A stretch of 64,000 bases of DNA. Origin: Ailanthus altissimus (Eukaryota; Streptophyta; Magnoliopsida; Sapindales; Simaroubaceae). The stretch lies in contig OX327691.1 in NCBI GenBank assembly GCA_946807835.1, positions 3,112,188-3,176,187 on the forward strand. Reading direction: 5' to 3'. Positions 13,130 through 25,144 of the stretch are shown piece after piece. The notes beneath the pieces were generated by a model. It worked only from the letters and a program-made list of their open reading frames with translations. It made no database searches and was not told the origin of the DNA. Numbering within the stretch: position 1 is the stretch's first letter; every line of letters starts with the position of its first letter. The position numbers and the translations under genes are program-made.

Positions 13130-13779
13130 CTTCTGAATTCGATCCACATCAATACTCTATTACCTAGATTTGAGTCTAGTTAAGTCTCCACTAAGACTTA
13201 ACTTTCCCAGACTAGTGACTTCGGTCTCCAAAGGCATTCGTGCACCTTGCATAGGATATGGATGCGTTGCATTTCTTTCCGACCCTTATTACCTCAGTAA
13301 GCACGGTTTGAATATCGCCTAGTGGTCTACATTACCTTAACACCCTGCGTTGGGCCACTTATGGTTATCCCAGTAAGCACATAGAGCCCTCTATTATACT
13401 TTTCACCCTCAAACCTTATAGATCATTTCTTTACCCTCAATTTTTTTTTCGCTCTAACCGAATACCCCTCCTCATCGAGCTTGCTTAAGGATATCAAGTT
13501 CCTTCTCAGATTAGGAATATATCTTACACCATGTACGTCCCTAGTTTGTACACCTTGCATCCTCAACCTTATGTCACCAACTCTCATGATCTCACAAGTT
13601 ATGTCATTTCCTATTAGAGCTTTACCTCTCTTGGCTTTATAGTTAATAAAATATCAATCTGCCGGGACACATATAGACGTTACACCCTGAATCTTGTATT
13701 CATTTACCAACGTACTTTTTCTTTGAGGCTACCAATGTGTCTACAACTTCGGTATCTTCCCCAAAAGTACTGATTGCAG
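13130..13779 (-). pseudogene. Copia protease/pre-integrase remnant
   Basis: After the zinc knuckle the minus strand shows a protease-region fragment (SGCNVYMCP, then ALIGNDITCEIMRVG and DVHGVRYIPNLRRNLISLSKL), which is the stretch between protease and the integrase zinc-binding domain in copia. The catalytic D-T/S-G triad is not intact here. Several stops interrupt it. Sequence then jumps to the element's 3' end without any integrase, RT or RNase H signature, indicating one large internal deletion. Confidence 0.75.
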
Positions 13780-14503
13780 CACACCCTCCTTGGCCTTTTA
13801 ATTTTGAACAACCCTTCACAAAGTGCCATTCTTTATTACAAAGGAAACATTTCTTGGATCTCTTCCTCAATTAATTACTCTTTTTCCCTTGTACAAGCAA
13901 TGCTGCTCCACTTTTAGACTCATATCTATTTGTCAATTCTTTTGAGTTCAATGATGCCATAACATAATTCATCATTAAGGACTCCTTACCATATAACAGC
14001 GTATTCATAAAACTCTCATAACTTTTTGGCAACGAACTTAACATGATTATAGCATTGTCTTCATCCTCAGTCTTGATGCCCAATTGTTCAGGACTTATGA
14101 TGATTTTGTTGAACTCGTCAATGTGGGCTCTTAATGAAGATCCCTCGTGCAAAGTTAACTGATATAGTTTCTTTTTCACATGAAGTCTATTTGCAAGAGA
14201 CTTCTTTATGTATAATGCCTCGAGTCTCCTCCATAGCCCCAAAACAATTTTTTCATCATCAACTTCCCTTAATACTTCGTTGCTCAACGTTAAAATTGTA
14301 GTACTGTGAGCCTTTTTCTGAATCGTGTCCCAATCTTTCTACCTGGACTTTAAGGTTGTCATCTCTTTGCTAGTTAAGAAACTGGCTTTCTCCAAGGCTG
14401 AGTCTAAATTTTCATTCACTAGTAAAGCTCTAACATTCTTTCTCCAAAGATTAAAGTCATTCATCCTATTGAATTTCTTTATTTCTTTCTTGATTGCAGC
14501 CAT
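13780..14503 (-). pseudogene. Copia gag (UBN2 type) with zinc knuckle, broken
   Basis: An ATG at 14501-14503 lies 38 bp inside the primer site. It opens MAAIKKEIKKFNRMNDFNLW, typical of copia gag, and runs into a stop near 14341. The longest clean part (13871-14287) includes ALYIKKSLANRLHVKKKLYQL and IIMLSSLPKSYESFMNTLLYG, the conserved UBN2 core. After another stop a zinc knuckle follows, with CFLCNKEWHFVKGC (CX2C..H..C pattern kept), at about 13815-13858. Gag forms the particle shell and binds element RNA. The two stops show it is decayed, yet this is the best preserved coding part of the element. Confidence 0.87.
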
Positions 14504-15386
14504 GGTTTAAATATCCCAAGTGTGTATTTTCGAACCTTAGCTCTGATACCAATTTGTTAAAGGAATCATCATTCTCCTCTTAAAATTAGGTTAAAGCGAA
14601 GAACTCTAACCAAGTTCAACCTTAAACCCTAACCTTTTTACGCAGCAGAATAACCTGTATATCAAGCAAAATAGTAAGAATTCAAAGTAAATAATAAAGA
14701 GCACAACACAATCATTTACGTGGTTCAGCCAATTACCTAAGTCCACAGTGAATCTAAGGATTCTAGCCTCTCTTATTAACTTTCTAGAAATTTTATAAGA
14801 AAAATTCAATGAACAACTCTCAAAACGACCTAATGTTTAGTATATTATTACTCTACCAAGAGCAATGAATACCCAAACGATGGTTCCACCGTAGCGCACA
14901 TAAGCACTTAGTGTCTATCTAGTTCTTCCCTCTCTTAAAGTCTCTCTTAATGCTTGATTTTAACTTAAAGGGTTTACAAGTGTTTATATAAGGGTTATTT
15001 CGTATTTATTAACCCTATTCCTTATTGGAGTAAGAGTTCACTTATTTTGGAAGTCTAAAACTTTCCAAAACTTAGAAATCTGGAACAAAAATAGACTCAA
15101 CTCGCTCTGACACTGCAGCACTGGGGTATTGATTTGGTCGCTGCAACGCTCAACCCTGTACCAGCTTCGCGCCTTTTTTTTGCTTAATCCTATACTAGCT
15201 TTCACATCTTTTCTTCGCTTTCCTCGCGTCTTTGAACTTTATTTCACTTCTCTTTCTTGTTTCATACACCTTAAATTTTTTCGTGCATGTCTCACACGTT
15301 CTTGATTTCTTATAACTCTCATTTTTTATATTCATTTTAATTCTTATCTAAATAAAATTATTGAATCACCAAATTTTTAATAAACA

Positions 15387-18300
15387 TAATTAAAATTTTA
15401 GGTGTACCATTTTGTTTAATTTTAGATTTGATAAATTTAAAAACCTAAAGAAAACAAAGTTGTTTAGTTTGATGTACATATATTGACAACTGAGTATTGA
15501 TTATCATTGTCACCGCAAGAGAATAAGAACTTAATAATTGATGTTGGGGGAACATCATAAAAATGAGAAGAAAGTAAAAAGTAGTGGATGGGGGATGAAA
15601 ATGGGTGGTGGATAGAGATGGAGTAGCAGTTGCAATAGGGTTTTGCCTTTTTGCAGAACCTGGAATGCGACATCTCAATTCTCAAACTCAATGCTCAATC
15701 CCCAAGTTGGGAATAGGGGATTACTTTCCCGCTCTGTAATTAGCACATTTTTTAGTGGATAAATTTTGTCGTATTTGTCAACGAAACTGGCCGTCGTTTT
15801 CAATAATTTGACTCTAATCTAATGGGATGGTTGTGATTAATTTTAATAGTAGGGCCTCAGCGTCTTTTGGATTTTGGTATTGGCACTATCACCATACATT
15901 ATATTTAATACTAATCTATACGGAGTATTATATAATTTAATTAAATTGTATATGTTTCTATTATCTAAACAGTAATAATATAATATAATTATTTTTTAAA
16001 ATTATTTATTCAACCACTAATTCAACACCTTAGTTCAAATGAAACTAGTTAAATATTTGAATAAAATTATAAATTTTTTAATATCTTTTTATTTATAATA
16101 CTACACTTTGTAAATATACATTTGATATTATAAAATGTATAATATTATTATTATGTACTAAAATTTGTGTTATTAATATTTTTTAAATTTAAATCATAAT
16201 ATATATTAAAAAATATATAAAAATATATTTATTATGATTTAAACATGTTAAATCGCATTAAATGAATCGAATATTTCATGTAAATAAAATAAATTTGATA
16301 TTATTATTCATTTAAATGAATTTAATTGTGAATGAATTTAATCGTGTATAATTATATAAATAAATTAAATTTGATATATTTATTTAAACATATATAATTA
16401 TGTCATATTGTGTTGTATAATTAGTATATTAAATAAATTAAATATGTATTTGAGTTTTTAATTTATTTATGTAAATTAATTATAGATAAATATGATAAAA
16501 AATTATTAATAACCTATATTAACGCGACACGAATACAATTCGCTTGCACGAATTGTCATCACTACTTATATATCTCGATAGATATATATCCACGATACAT
16601 CCATAATATTTTTATCTTTTTAAATAATTTATAATATTTTTTATTATCAACTATAAAATTGTTTGACACCTCAAAATACAAAAAAAAAAATCCCCCACTT
16701 TTATCTTTATCACGAGAGAGACAGAGTTTTGGGTAATCCCCATTTTCGCAATCTACGGTTTTCATTTTATTTGACTTTCTTTGAAAAATTAGCATTGTCT
16801 CTCCAAGTTTTATATATAATTATATATTTCACCTTTTCTTTTTACAATTTAAAATCATTTATATTTTTTTAAGGGGAAATGATTTTTTTTATCATTATTT
16901 TTTCCCTAAAAAAAGTAATTGATAATTTTAAAAAAATTCACCCAAAAATGGTATGTATGAAACGACCTAGGAGGCAACAATAATTTTCCCTTAATTTTTC
17001 ATGATTTATTAAAAACACGTATGACTTGAATCGAATAGAAAAATGTGTAAACAACTGAATATTCTAGACTTTCTCTTTGACCATTTCTTAAGTATTCGCC
17101 AAAAGATTACTTAAATTGTTGTTAATGATGTGTTACTTTTTATTTCTCTTCATAAAAATAAAAAAAAAAACACGCACATACACACCAATCTATTTTTTTC
17201 ATTTTTTTTAAAATCAATTCCAAAATACTAAATAATTTGCTTTAGTTTTACATAACTATTTTTTAAATTAAAATTAAAACTAATCAAATTATTCATTGCA
17301 ATTATTATAAATTTTGAGTCTAGGTTTTTCGAGTATGGGTTTTTGTCAATAATCGGCAAAATAAAATAAAATAGAGTCTCATTTTACATATCAAAATCAA
17401 TGCCGACAATATTGAAATTTATAGTATAAGGAAAATTTAAAATCTATATGTCATATATAAACTTCCGCAACCATAACATTTTACTTATTTGAACATAATT
17501 TCTTTTCTCTTTCTTTCTAAAAAAGGGAATGAAGAATTCTATTACATGTGTTCTAATATTGAAAAATATCAAATTAAAAATACTAACTTTTGTTTTGAAG
17601 AAGAATTACTAAATTACTATTTTTTTTTTTAAAAGTATCTTATGTGCGGAAAAATAAAACTGTAAGAAATTAATAGTTAAATCTAACATGAAACAAAAAT
17701 TAGCAACTTTACCAGGCGTTCAAAAATGATGAATGTAAATTAATAATAAAATTCCCAGTTTTCATTTGTTCTATTTCTTTTATTCTTATTTTTTAAATAA
17801 CAAAAATTTATTTCGTGTTTATATTAAAAATTAAGTTCACACCAAAAAAAAAAAAAAAAGACATGAAAAGCGAAAAGATAGAAAGAATGCATATGGAGGG
17901 GGAATGAGATATGTGTTATATTCGTAATGAGTTTAAGAAGAGAAAAGTCAAAGTCAAGTTACACTTTGTCTTTATAGTTGTTTGTTTTCTTTTCTTTATT
18001 TTTAATTTCCATTATTAATGTCGTATAAAATATTAACTCTATCTAGAAACCGTGAATGAGAAGAGATAGTGGATGTAAAAATAAATAAATAAACTTAAAA
18101 GGGAACAATGAAAGATTCCACGCGATTTGTTTTTACAGATTTTGGCGAACAAATAAAGTAAAAAGTAAAAGTTTGATGTTTTAACTGTTAGTTATGAAAC
18201 AATTAAGAAGGCAATGGTGAAGAATAAAATCATTAAGCATATTAGTCCTGACCCTTTACAGATTAGTAATATGTTTTTTTTATAAGAGTTGGAGAATGAA

Positions 18301-19393
18301 TATTGGAGCCTGTTACGTGTGCATAGCACAAAATCAATAGTTGAAAAGAGTGAATATGCAAGTGAAATGCCAGAATCACATTCACATTTAGTGGGGCTGG
18401 GCTGTGACATGAGACATGACATAGGCAGCAGCATTAAGATATATGCTCATTGAATTGGGCCTGCTATATTTTTGAAGCGAAATGTTACAGTTTTGAGCTG
18501 ATAATTGAGGGTTAGATTTAAAGAGGCCAAGAGGGTGTGGGGAGGACTGATCATTGATCAAGATTATTTGGCCAACAATTGAAAAAAATAATATTAATAA
18601 TCATAAAAAAATGGTGTAGGTGTATGCACATTGTTTTATGGGCTGACGGCTACGCTTGTTCTGGGGATCGAATTTTGGGTTCAGGCTTTTAAAGCGTGGT
18701 CTTGAGTCTGGACTTTCAAGATTGCAATGAAATGGCATATTTTGGTCCTAAGGATTATGGCGTTGGTGCCTAAGACGTCTTCTTAAGCTTGTTGAATGTA
18801 CACAGCACTCCGTAATTATGAGCATAGCAAAGGCCTAAGAGGAATATCCAGGAACGCTAGGATGTCTTTCGTTTTATTTCTTTGGTGGTTTTGAAGCTTA
18901 GGCTTGTCTGCGCTCTGCAGCTGGATGTTGGGTCATTAGCATGTGATTTTAAAAAGTTTCTGATGATTTATTGATGTCCCATAACGAAAGAAAACTAACG
19001 ACAACGACGACAATAATAATAATAATAATTGTTGATCTTGGATTTTGAACTGTCTTGAACAAATAAGTCAAATTTGTTAATTTATGAGAACAACGAATAA
19101 GTCTCTTCAACCTTCAAAAAAAATAAAAAATGAATGGGCATCTTTAGAGAGTTGAGTTAAGATAACACCTGTGTTAGCACTTATTGAGCCTGATGTGTAT
19201 TAGGCTTTCAATCAAAATCAATCTATCAATTAAACAATCACTGACGGAAACAAAATTATAATGGTCCAACTCAAACGAGTCTACATCCATTTTACCAAGT
19301 CTGATAAATGTACTATAAAAAATAGTACTATAAATGTACTATAAAAAATTGTTGTTACAGTAGAAGTACAAGGCCTCTCCAAAATCAATACAA
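15387..19393. other. AT-rich intergenic DNA, no gene seen
   Basis: About 4 kb with long A/T runs (for example near 15900-16500 and a poly-A at about 17844-17861) and a short (AAT)n run (about 19013-19029). Around 19314-19356 a 'aaatgtactataaaaaat' motif is repeated in tandem. The open frames here (for example 15445-15678 and 18192-18434, minus) show no recognisable motif and low complexity. Confidence 0.55.
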
Positions 19394-19568
19394 TTACAAA
19401 TGTGACTTCAGGGTCTCTTGTTCTATCATACATATCAAAGTTTGATACAATGAACTTATTGGGTCTCTCGGTTTTCTTGATCTTTTCAATGAATGGGTAC
19501 GGCTTCGCCTTTCTCGTGTCATGAACCTTTTTGAAAACCGTATAACCTTAGTGCTTTGAGTGCTAAGG

Positions 19569-20003
19569 TGTCTAGAAAAATCATACAAGAAAAAAAATGG
19601 AAGACAAGTGCGCCAAGTATTTAAGAAAATGCTCTTTTTATAATTAAAAGAGATTACAAGCTATAAGATATTTTGTACAACTGAGAGTATCCCCCTTTTA
19701 TACTAGTAAGCTTATACAATCAACGACTAAGATTTAAATGATCTAACGATGTACATACAAGATGAAATAATATACCAAAAAATATTCTTATATGCTATAG
19801 AATATTCTTATATGTCATCACATCTAAATAGGGTAAAACTTATTCTATAGGGATAAACTTATCCTATAATTCATAGGCTTGGCCTGTATCTCCATTCTAA
19901 TTAATGGGCCTTCTAGAAGCCCTGGTCTATATAGCGCTCCATTAGTCTAAGTAGCCTCTAGGAGGCTTACCTGCACACTAAGTGCTTGAGAATACTTGGG
20001 GCA
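19569..20003 (-). repeat. 3' LTR of a chromovirus-like gypsy remnant
   Basis: On the minus strand the sequence starts TGCCCCAAGTATTC directly after a purine tract (agtgggggagaattt, complement of about 20004-20020), the usual junction of polypurine tract and 3' LTR. It contains a TATAAAAGG box (complement of about 19695-19703) and ends at TCTAGACA (complement of 19569). The matching 5' LTR is not present. The end at 19569 is by inference. Confidence 0.6.
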
Positions 20004-20010
20004 TGAAATT

Positions 20011-20600
20011 CTCCCCCACTAAATTCATTCGACGACCTCGTCACATCTTCCCTGAAACTCACACACCTTACTCTCGAACTTTCACAGTGCATTCTCGAGT
20101 TCCCAATTGTTTCATTATCAAGCAATCCTCTTTACTTGATGAAGTACTCACAACTCGGACGGTAGTTTTTCTTCCATACATTCCTTACGTCAAGGATGAG
20201 TTCTAATGTTCTACCTCCTTGTTATAAGATGTGAAAATTTCTAAAGGTGCCTTGGTTTGTGGCCCACGCTTTGTGTCCTCCATGGTATGGCTTTAGGCAG
20301 CTTATGTGAAACACCGAAATTAGGCGAAATCTCGAAAGTAACTCCACCTTGTACGATACATTGCCAACCCTCTTGACAATAGTAAATAACCTTTCATACT
20401 TTCGAACAAGACCCTTATGAAGTGGGCGGGTAGACTTATGCTGTGTCGAAAGGATCTTTACCATCATTGAGTCTCCCACATTGTACTCAAAATGCTGCCA
20501 CTTGTCATCAACCCACTTCTTCATTCGCTTCGTCGCCTTGTCAAAATATACCTATGCTATGTTCGACTGCTCCTGCTAAGATTTTGCTTTGTATATTGCG
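20011..20600 (-). pseudogene. Gypsy integrase C-terminus and decayed chromodomain
   Basis: The open frame 20222-20524 encodes about 100 residues with MKKWVDDKWQHFEYNVGD, HKGLVRKYE, VGNVSYKVEL and VFHISCLKPYH, the standard C-terminal end of Ty3/gypsy integrases. Upstream (20525-20600) the frame continues as the preceding helix with a stop. Downstream, 20011-20200 resembles a chromodomain-like tail in a broken frame (KQLGTRECTVKVRE). Chromoviral integrases use this tail to target chromatin. Everything 5' of this point is missing. Confidence 0.82.
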
Positions 20601-22142
20601 AGACTAACAAAGGAATAAAAATATATTGAGCAGACATAAAATAAAAAATAACATTTACAAAGAGGACAGAGGAATACAATGATCTAACAGAAGTTCAGCA
20701 TGAAAAGTTCCCTAACTTTCCACTTAGACCAACTCAGCAAGAGCATTAATTAGTACCAACTGAGAGATGAGCAGTGAAGAAATATCCAAATAATGCAACA
20801 ATGATAACCTTTAAATTCATATATATATAATATTTTATATGGAGATTTTGTATGCCCAAGAATTGCCTAGGTTTCCAGAGTTTTCCACCTTCCTCTAGTT
20901 TAGCTACCCATGCTTTCAAAGCCTAACATGAGAAATAACTAAGTAATTAGAGCCCTTGTCATATTAGGATAGCAGAATTATCATACATAAAAGAAAGATT
21001 CTCTTTTATGATGTTGGTTTCCTTTCCTACTTCATTGCCTTTCTCATCAGCCATATTGTATCATGGTCAATGAAGAGACTTGTGCGGGCATGTATCTTCT
21101 CTTTCAAGGTGCATACTTGTTCAGATATGGTATAGTCTTTCTAATCAGAATACAAACTAGATTAAAGCACCTGTAGTATCCTGCCTCATTTTGCAACGCA
21201 ACTATATAAGAAAATTAAAATATTAAAAAATTAAAAAGGAAATAACAGAAGAAATTCTTTTAGAAACCCAATATTCTAGATAAGGAGACTGCATCTAATA
21301 GTCTATGCTCTTTGGTATCCTGGTAAAACTGATCATAATGCTTTCAAAAATTTTGTAGAGTCATATGCAACAGAAAGCATGTAACAGTTATAAAAGAAGC
21401 TTAATCTACCAAGGGATTGTTGCATCATTAAATAGATCAAGAATGAAAAGAGTAAAGTACAGAATAATAACCTCAAAAAGTTTAAATCAAATGTACAAGC
21501 AGTCATAGAAGAAGACAAACATCTTTCTGTATGCACGCTTGTTTGCATAATATTGTATCTTGTTTGTTCAAAAAAGACTATTTGGGCTTTTTATTAAGAG
21601 TTTTTCCACCTTCCTGTAGTATAGCTACCTAGGATTTTGGTGCCCAAGGCTTCACAAGGTGAGTGTGATGTGTTTAAGAACTCGGAAGTGATTTTTAACA
21701 GAAATAATGTCAATACTTCTTTAAGCTCAAGTTATGTAACAATTTCAAAGCACTTTTAACACAATAGTCTCAAAAACTTGGCATGCAAGCCTATCCAGAT
21801 GAATGTGCGTGATGTGTTTTTTTAACGAGTACTATTCTCATCATGTTATAGTAATATTCTCTCCCTCCTTTAATTTATCCTTTCTTTATTGTATTTATAA
21901 AATTCTTGTGCTTTTTCACCTTTCTTGAAGACCCCTTTCTCTCTTATGATATTTTGTTCATAATAAGTATCCATGTAAACGCATGCCCAAGCAGTCACAT
22001 TTAATGTAGACATGATAAATCAATTCAATAACGGAACTATAACATTTTAAACAGATAAACATAACAGAATTAGTTCATACAATTTATAACAAGAGGAGAC
22101 CTTAGAAGCAAACCTTGTTTAAGCAGATACAATGGATCATTT
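20601..22142. other. Intergenic DNA downstream of the PORR gene
   Basis: No gene recognised. Two places, about 20876-20915 and 21600-21640, share the block 'ttttccaccttcct.tagt.tagctacc', a short dispersed or tandem repeat. The part next to 22142 is presumably the 3' UTR of the PORR gene. Confidence 0.5.
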
Positions 22143-23710
22143 TTAAAATGGATTCTTCTTCTCTGTAGTCAAACTCCTCTGGATTCTTCTGAAATTCAAC
22201 CTATTTCCTGAATTCCTGTGGACATTATCCTCACCCTGCATTTCCCTCCTCTGGCTATGTTTGGGTGACACCTTTTCCTTGGTTTTGTCAAGGTGTTTCC
22301 CCATTGACTTTCCTCTTCCAGGATTTCCCAGAACACCTTTCACATCCAAATTCCTATTCCTAGTTCTTCTTCCTCTACTTCCATCATCTTTGCAAGCACC
22401 TTTCCTGTTTTTATCTTCTTCCTCTTCATCATTAAAATCTTTAGAATCATCATGACTAGCATCCTCTTCTTCAGAAATGGACATGTCATATGCCTCAACA
22501 TCATTCTCTTCCTCATTACCATCATCGACACCCTCTTCTTCCCCTTTTGACTCAAGAGGTGTTTCCTTCTCCTTCTGCTTGCTTTCACTTTGCCCAGAAA
22601 TAACTTTACGCTCTTCTTTCGCAATGTGCATAAGGTGAATATACTGATTCCTTACATTCATTAACGCATCACTCTCAATCACTGATCCCCTCTTATAAGC
22701 CTCCCTTAAAACAACAGAATACATCCCAATTTTATTTGACACATAAAAAATACCCGGGTGATTAAGCAAAGCTCTCTTAAACCTTGACCTTATACCCATA
22801 TACTCTCCAAGACGCAACAATTTCTCACTTTCCACCTTCTTTGCACCAAAAAGACTAAGTAGCTCATGCAAAACTGACACCGCCCACTTATCCGATTCAT
22901 CGCTCTTAGGCAAAAGATGTGTTGCATTTACATATGAAGAAATATATGGCAACTTGTGCCAATTATCCAACCACTTCTTCATTTTCTTATCCATCTCAAA
23001 ACCACTCGAATAATTCATTGAGAAAACAATTTTTTCCCCATACATTGCCTTCTTTTCCATAACTGAAACAGCCAATTCGTCACTCCAACAAACCAACTCC
23101 AATTCGCCAACTTCATCTGACCAGAAGGAGAATCCCTCCTATCTTTGCCACCAACAAATCGAAAATAATCTGGAAATTCAGGAACAACAGTTTTTACATA
23201 GTCTTGAGGAAGGCCAAGTTCCCATTTCAATATATCAAGAATATTGAGTGGTATTCTATTGATTCTCGAAATCATCAACAATTTGAAAAGCCTATCAGCA
23301 ACGAGTTGCTTATAAGTATCGCTTTGGTAAACCAACTGCTCTTCAGCATCAAGATTGAGAACTTCTGGCTTGAGCTTGATGTGAGGGTGGACACCGATGT
23401 TCCCGGGCAGGAATTCTTGAAAAACTGAAGGATATCTTCGGAGGAAGTCAATGGGACGAATGGGAATCTCAAGGGAGTCTCTTTGTTGGGTGATGATTGT
23501 GATTGAGAGGGAATTGGACGGCTCCGATTTATGATTTTTTTTTATTTCGAGAAGGGGTTTGAGGTTCTTCTCCCTCTCCACAGCGTGGTCGAGGCCACGG
23601 TCTCGTACCCATTTGAAGGCGGCGGTGTCAGAGAAGGCCCGGCGGTGGTACTGGGACTGGGACTGTAACTGTAACTGTGAGAGGTGTTTCAGGGGGAATC
23701 GCTTTTGCAT
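22143..23710 (-). CDS. PORR-domain organelle RNA-splicing factor, one frameshift
   Basis: Intronless, as usual for the family. The ATG at 23708-23710 opens a basic, acid-poor leader ending RRAFSDTA, typical of a mitochondrial presequence. The PORR domain follows: FKWVRDRGLDHAVEREKNLK (about 33-52), IDFLRRYPSVFQEF (about 87-100), VADRLFKLLMISRINRIPL, ILKWELGLPQDY and FPDYFRFVGGKDRRD (to about 191). At about 23117-23122 the frame shifts by one base: the same protein continues in another frame with ELVCWSDELAVSVMEKKAM, WAVSVLHELLSLFGAKKVE and RFKRALLNHPGIFYVSNKIG. The C-terminus is a long acidic then basic tail. The joined length is about 520 residues. PORR (WTF1/WTF9-type) proteins bind RNA and help splice group II introns in plastids or mitochondria. 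Either this copy is newly broken or one base is missing from the assembly; the rest is clean. I do not assign an individual symbol. Confidence 0.87.
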
Positions 23711-24004
23711 TGCTAAGGTTTATTGTGAATTTGCACAAACGAGGTGTTAGGATGGAGGGTTTTAGAGGGATTCTATTTCTCATTTTAACATTATTATTTA
23801 TTTTTCTTGAAATAATTTTAATTATTTATGATTATTATTATTTTGGTTTAGAAAGGGGTCAAGTTCTATACGGGGAAAGGACATGAAAACTAAAATTTGG
23901 AAAGAAAAATATAAATCAATTTGTAGTTTTAAAAAGACAAATAGATTTTTTTTCACTTATTATAATTGTTAATTTATTTTAGGAGTTATAGAAGACAGAG
24001 AAAT
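23711..24004. other. 5' flank of the PORR gene
   Basis: Short AT-rich stretch upstream of the PORR start. It should contain the gene's promoter, but no clear TATA box stands out. Small plus-strand open frames here overlap the antisense of the PORR gene and are not credible. Confidence 0.4.
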
Positions 24005-25060
24005 TGATACAAAAAAAAGTAATTACTGTAGCTTTTATGGTGCACCACCACCAAATTTCAAAAGATTGTCGTCCAAGGGTTCGGGATATAGCAGTGGTGC
24101 AGTGTAATTTGCTACTATTTGAAGGCAACGCTAAGCTGACCGCTGTTTTTCTTCATCAATTTCTCCCTTCTTTGTTAATATTTGTCCATACCCTAAACTC
24201 TATATTTAACACGTGACATTTTTATCCATATAATTTATATTTTAATTATTAAATTGATAGTAGATTAACAACAAAATTTGTTTGAGCCAGTCAAGAGTAA
24301 TCGGTTAACAATCAACGAATTATACCATCAATTAATAGTCAACGACTAATACCATCGGTCAAGGGTTATCGATAAAATGACCGGCGGTCAATCAATTCAT
24401 TAGATACTTTAGATTCTATTTTTTGTAATTTACGTAATAATAAGGTTGATTTTGTCATAGCAATTTAGATAATAAAAAAATTAATAAATAAAGATAATGA
24501 TTATTGTAGCTTACAGTGTACCGCTACCTAAATTCAAAAGATTTTTATCAAAGAGCTCAAGATATAGTGAGGGTGAATTGTAATTCGTTGTTGTTTGAAG
24601 GTGATGTTATTGTGACTACTACTTTTCTCCATCCATTTTTTCTTTCTCCGCTAATATTTATTGATATCCTAAACTTTAATATTTAACAAGTGATATATTT
24701 TTGTCCATATATTTTATATTACAATTATTAAATTGGTAGTAGGTTAGTAACAAACTTGTTCTAGACACTCGGGATAATCAGTCAATAATTAATGGCCAAT
24801 ACCATTGGTCAATGATCATCGACAAATTGAACATCACCCAATCAATTCACTGGAGACATTTAGACTCCAATATTAGAAATTTACATAATGGAGAGGTCGA
24901 TTTTGTCATTGAAGTTGAGAGGATGGAGAAATAGATGGAGAAAGACAATGATTACGAAACTCTAAAGGCTCGGGATATAGTGGCGGTGCATTGTAATTCT
25001 TCGTTGTTTGAAGGTGACATTATAGTAACCGTTGCTTTTCTCCATTTATCTCTCTAATTT
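24005..25060. repeat. Degenerate tandem repeat, unit about 0.45 kb
   Basis: Three diverged units follow one another. The anchor 'cgggatatag..g.ggtg' occurs at about 24080, 24555 and 24967, each followed by 'gtgtaattYg.t.ctgtttgaagg'-like sequence and 'ttttctyca' blocks. Units 1 and 2 also share 'attgtagctt', 'atttaacangtgat', 'tttgtccata' and 'attattaaattggtag'. Unit 3 lacks about 60 bp near its start and is cut at about 25060, near the solo LTR. It encodes nothing. Similar words (tcaatggt.gagt) appear at 27930-27980, on the other side of the LTR. Confidence 0.7.
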
Positions 25061-25144
25061 ATGCAAATTCTATGGCAAAACTAACTATACTATCGTGTAG
25101 ATAAAAAAAATTAGACCCTGAAGGTGTTTCTGGTGAATTAATTG

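Larger units (their letters stand above)
12246..15386 (-). mobile_element. Copia deletion derivative: LTR-gag-partial protease-LTR
   Basis: Two similar LTRs face the same way: 12246 to about 13098 (3' LTR) and 14555-15386 (5' LTR, 832 bp). Both start TGTTRRAGGAATCATYATTC and share blocks to 'aaaattattgaatcac'. Next to the 5' LTR, at about 14541-14552, lies the complement of TGGTATCAGAGC, the initiator-methionine tRNA primer site, which fixes minus orientation. Between the LTRs only about 1.45 kb remains: gag, a zinc knuckle, part of protease and the start of the pre-integrase domain. Integrase, reverse transcriptase and RNase H are absent, so it cannot move by itself. I found no exact target duplication (AATAT left, TAATT right). 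Confidence 0.88.

Noticed and set aside
12241..15391. Target duplication of the copia deletion derivative
   Set aside because: AATAT and TAATT do not match; the ends may have drifted or recombined.
15445..15691. Two overlapping minus-strand frames of 75-77 codons
   Set aside because: No motif, overlapping each other in different frames in AT-rich DNA without splice signals that would extend them.
19394..19588. 64-codon minus-strand frame rich in Arg
   Set aside because: Straddles the LTR end at 19569 and has no recognisable domain; too short to support.
22261..22455. Open frames antisense or out of frame within the PORR gene
   Set aside because: They mirror the acidic tail coding and have low-complexity content; the PORR frame explains the sequence.
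24005..25060. CRISPR-like array
   Set aside because: The units are about 450 bp, diverged and without short constant repeats; plant nuclear DNA does not carry CRISPR arrays.
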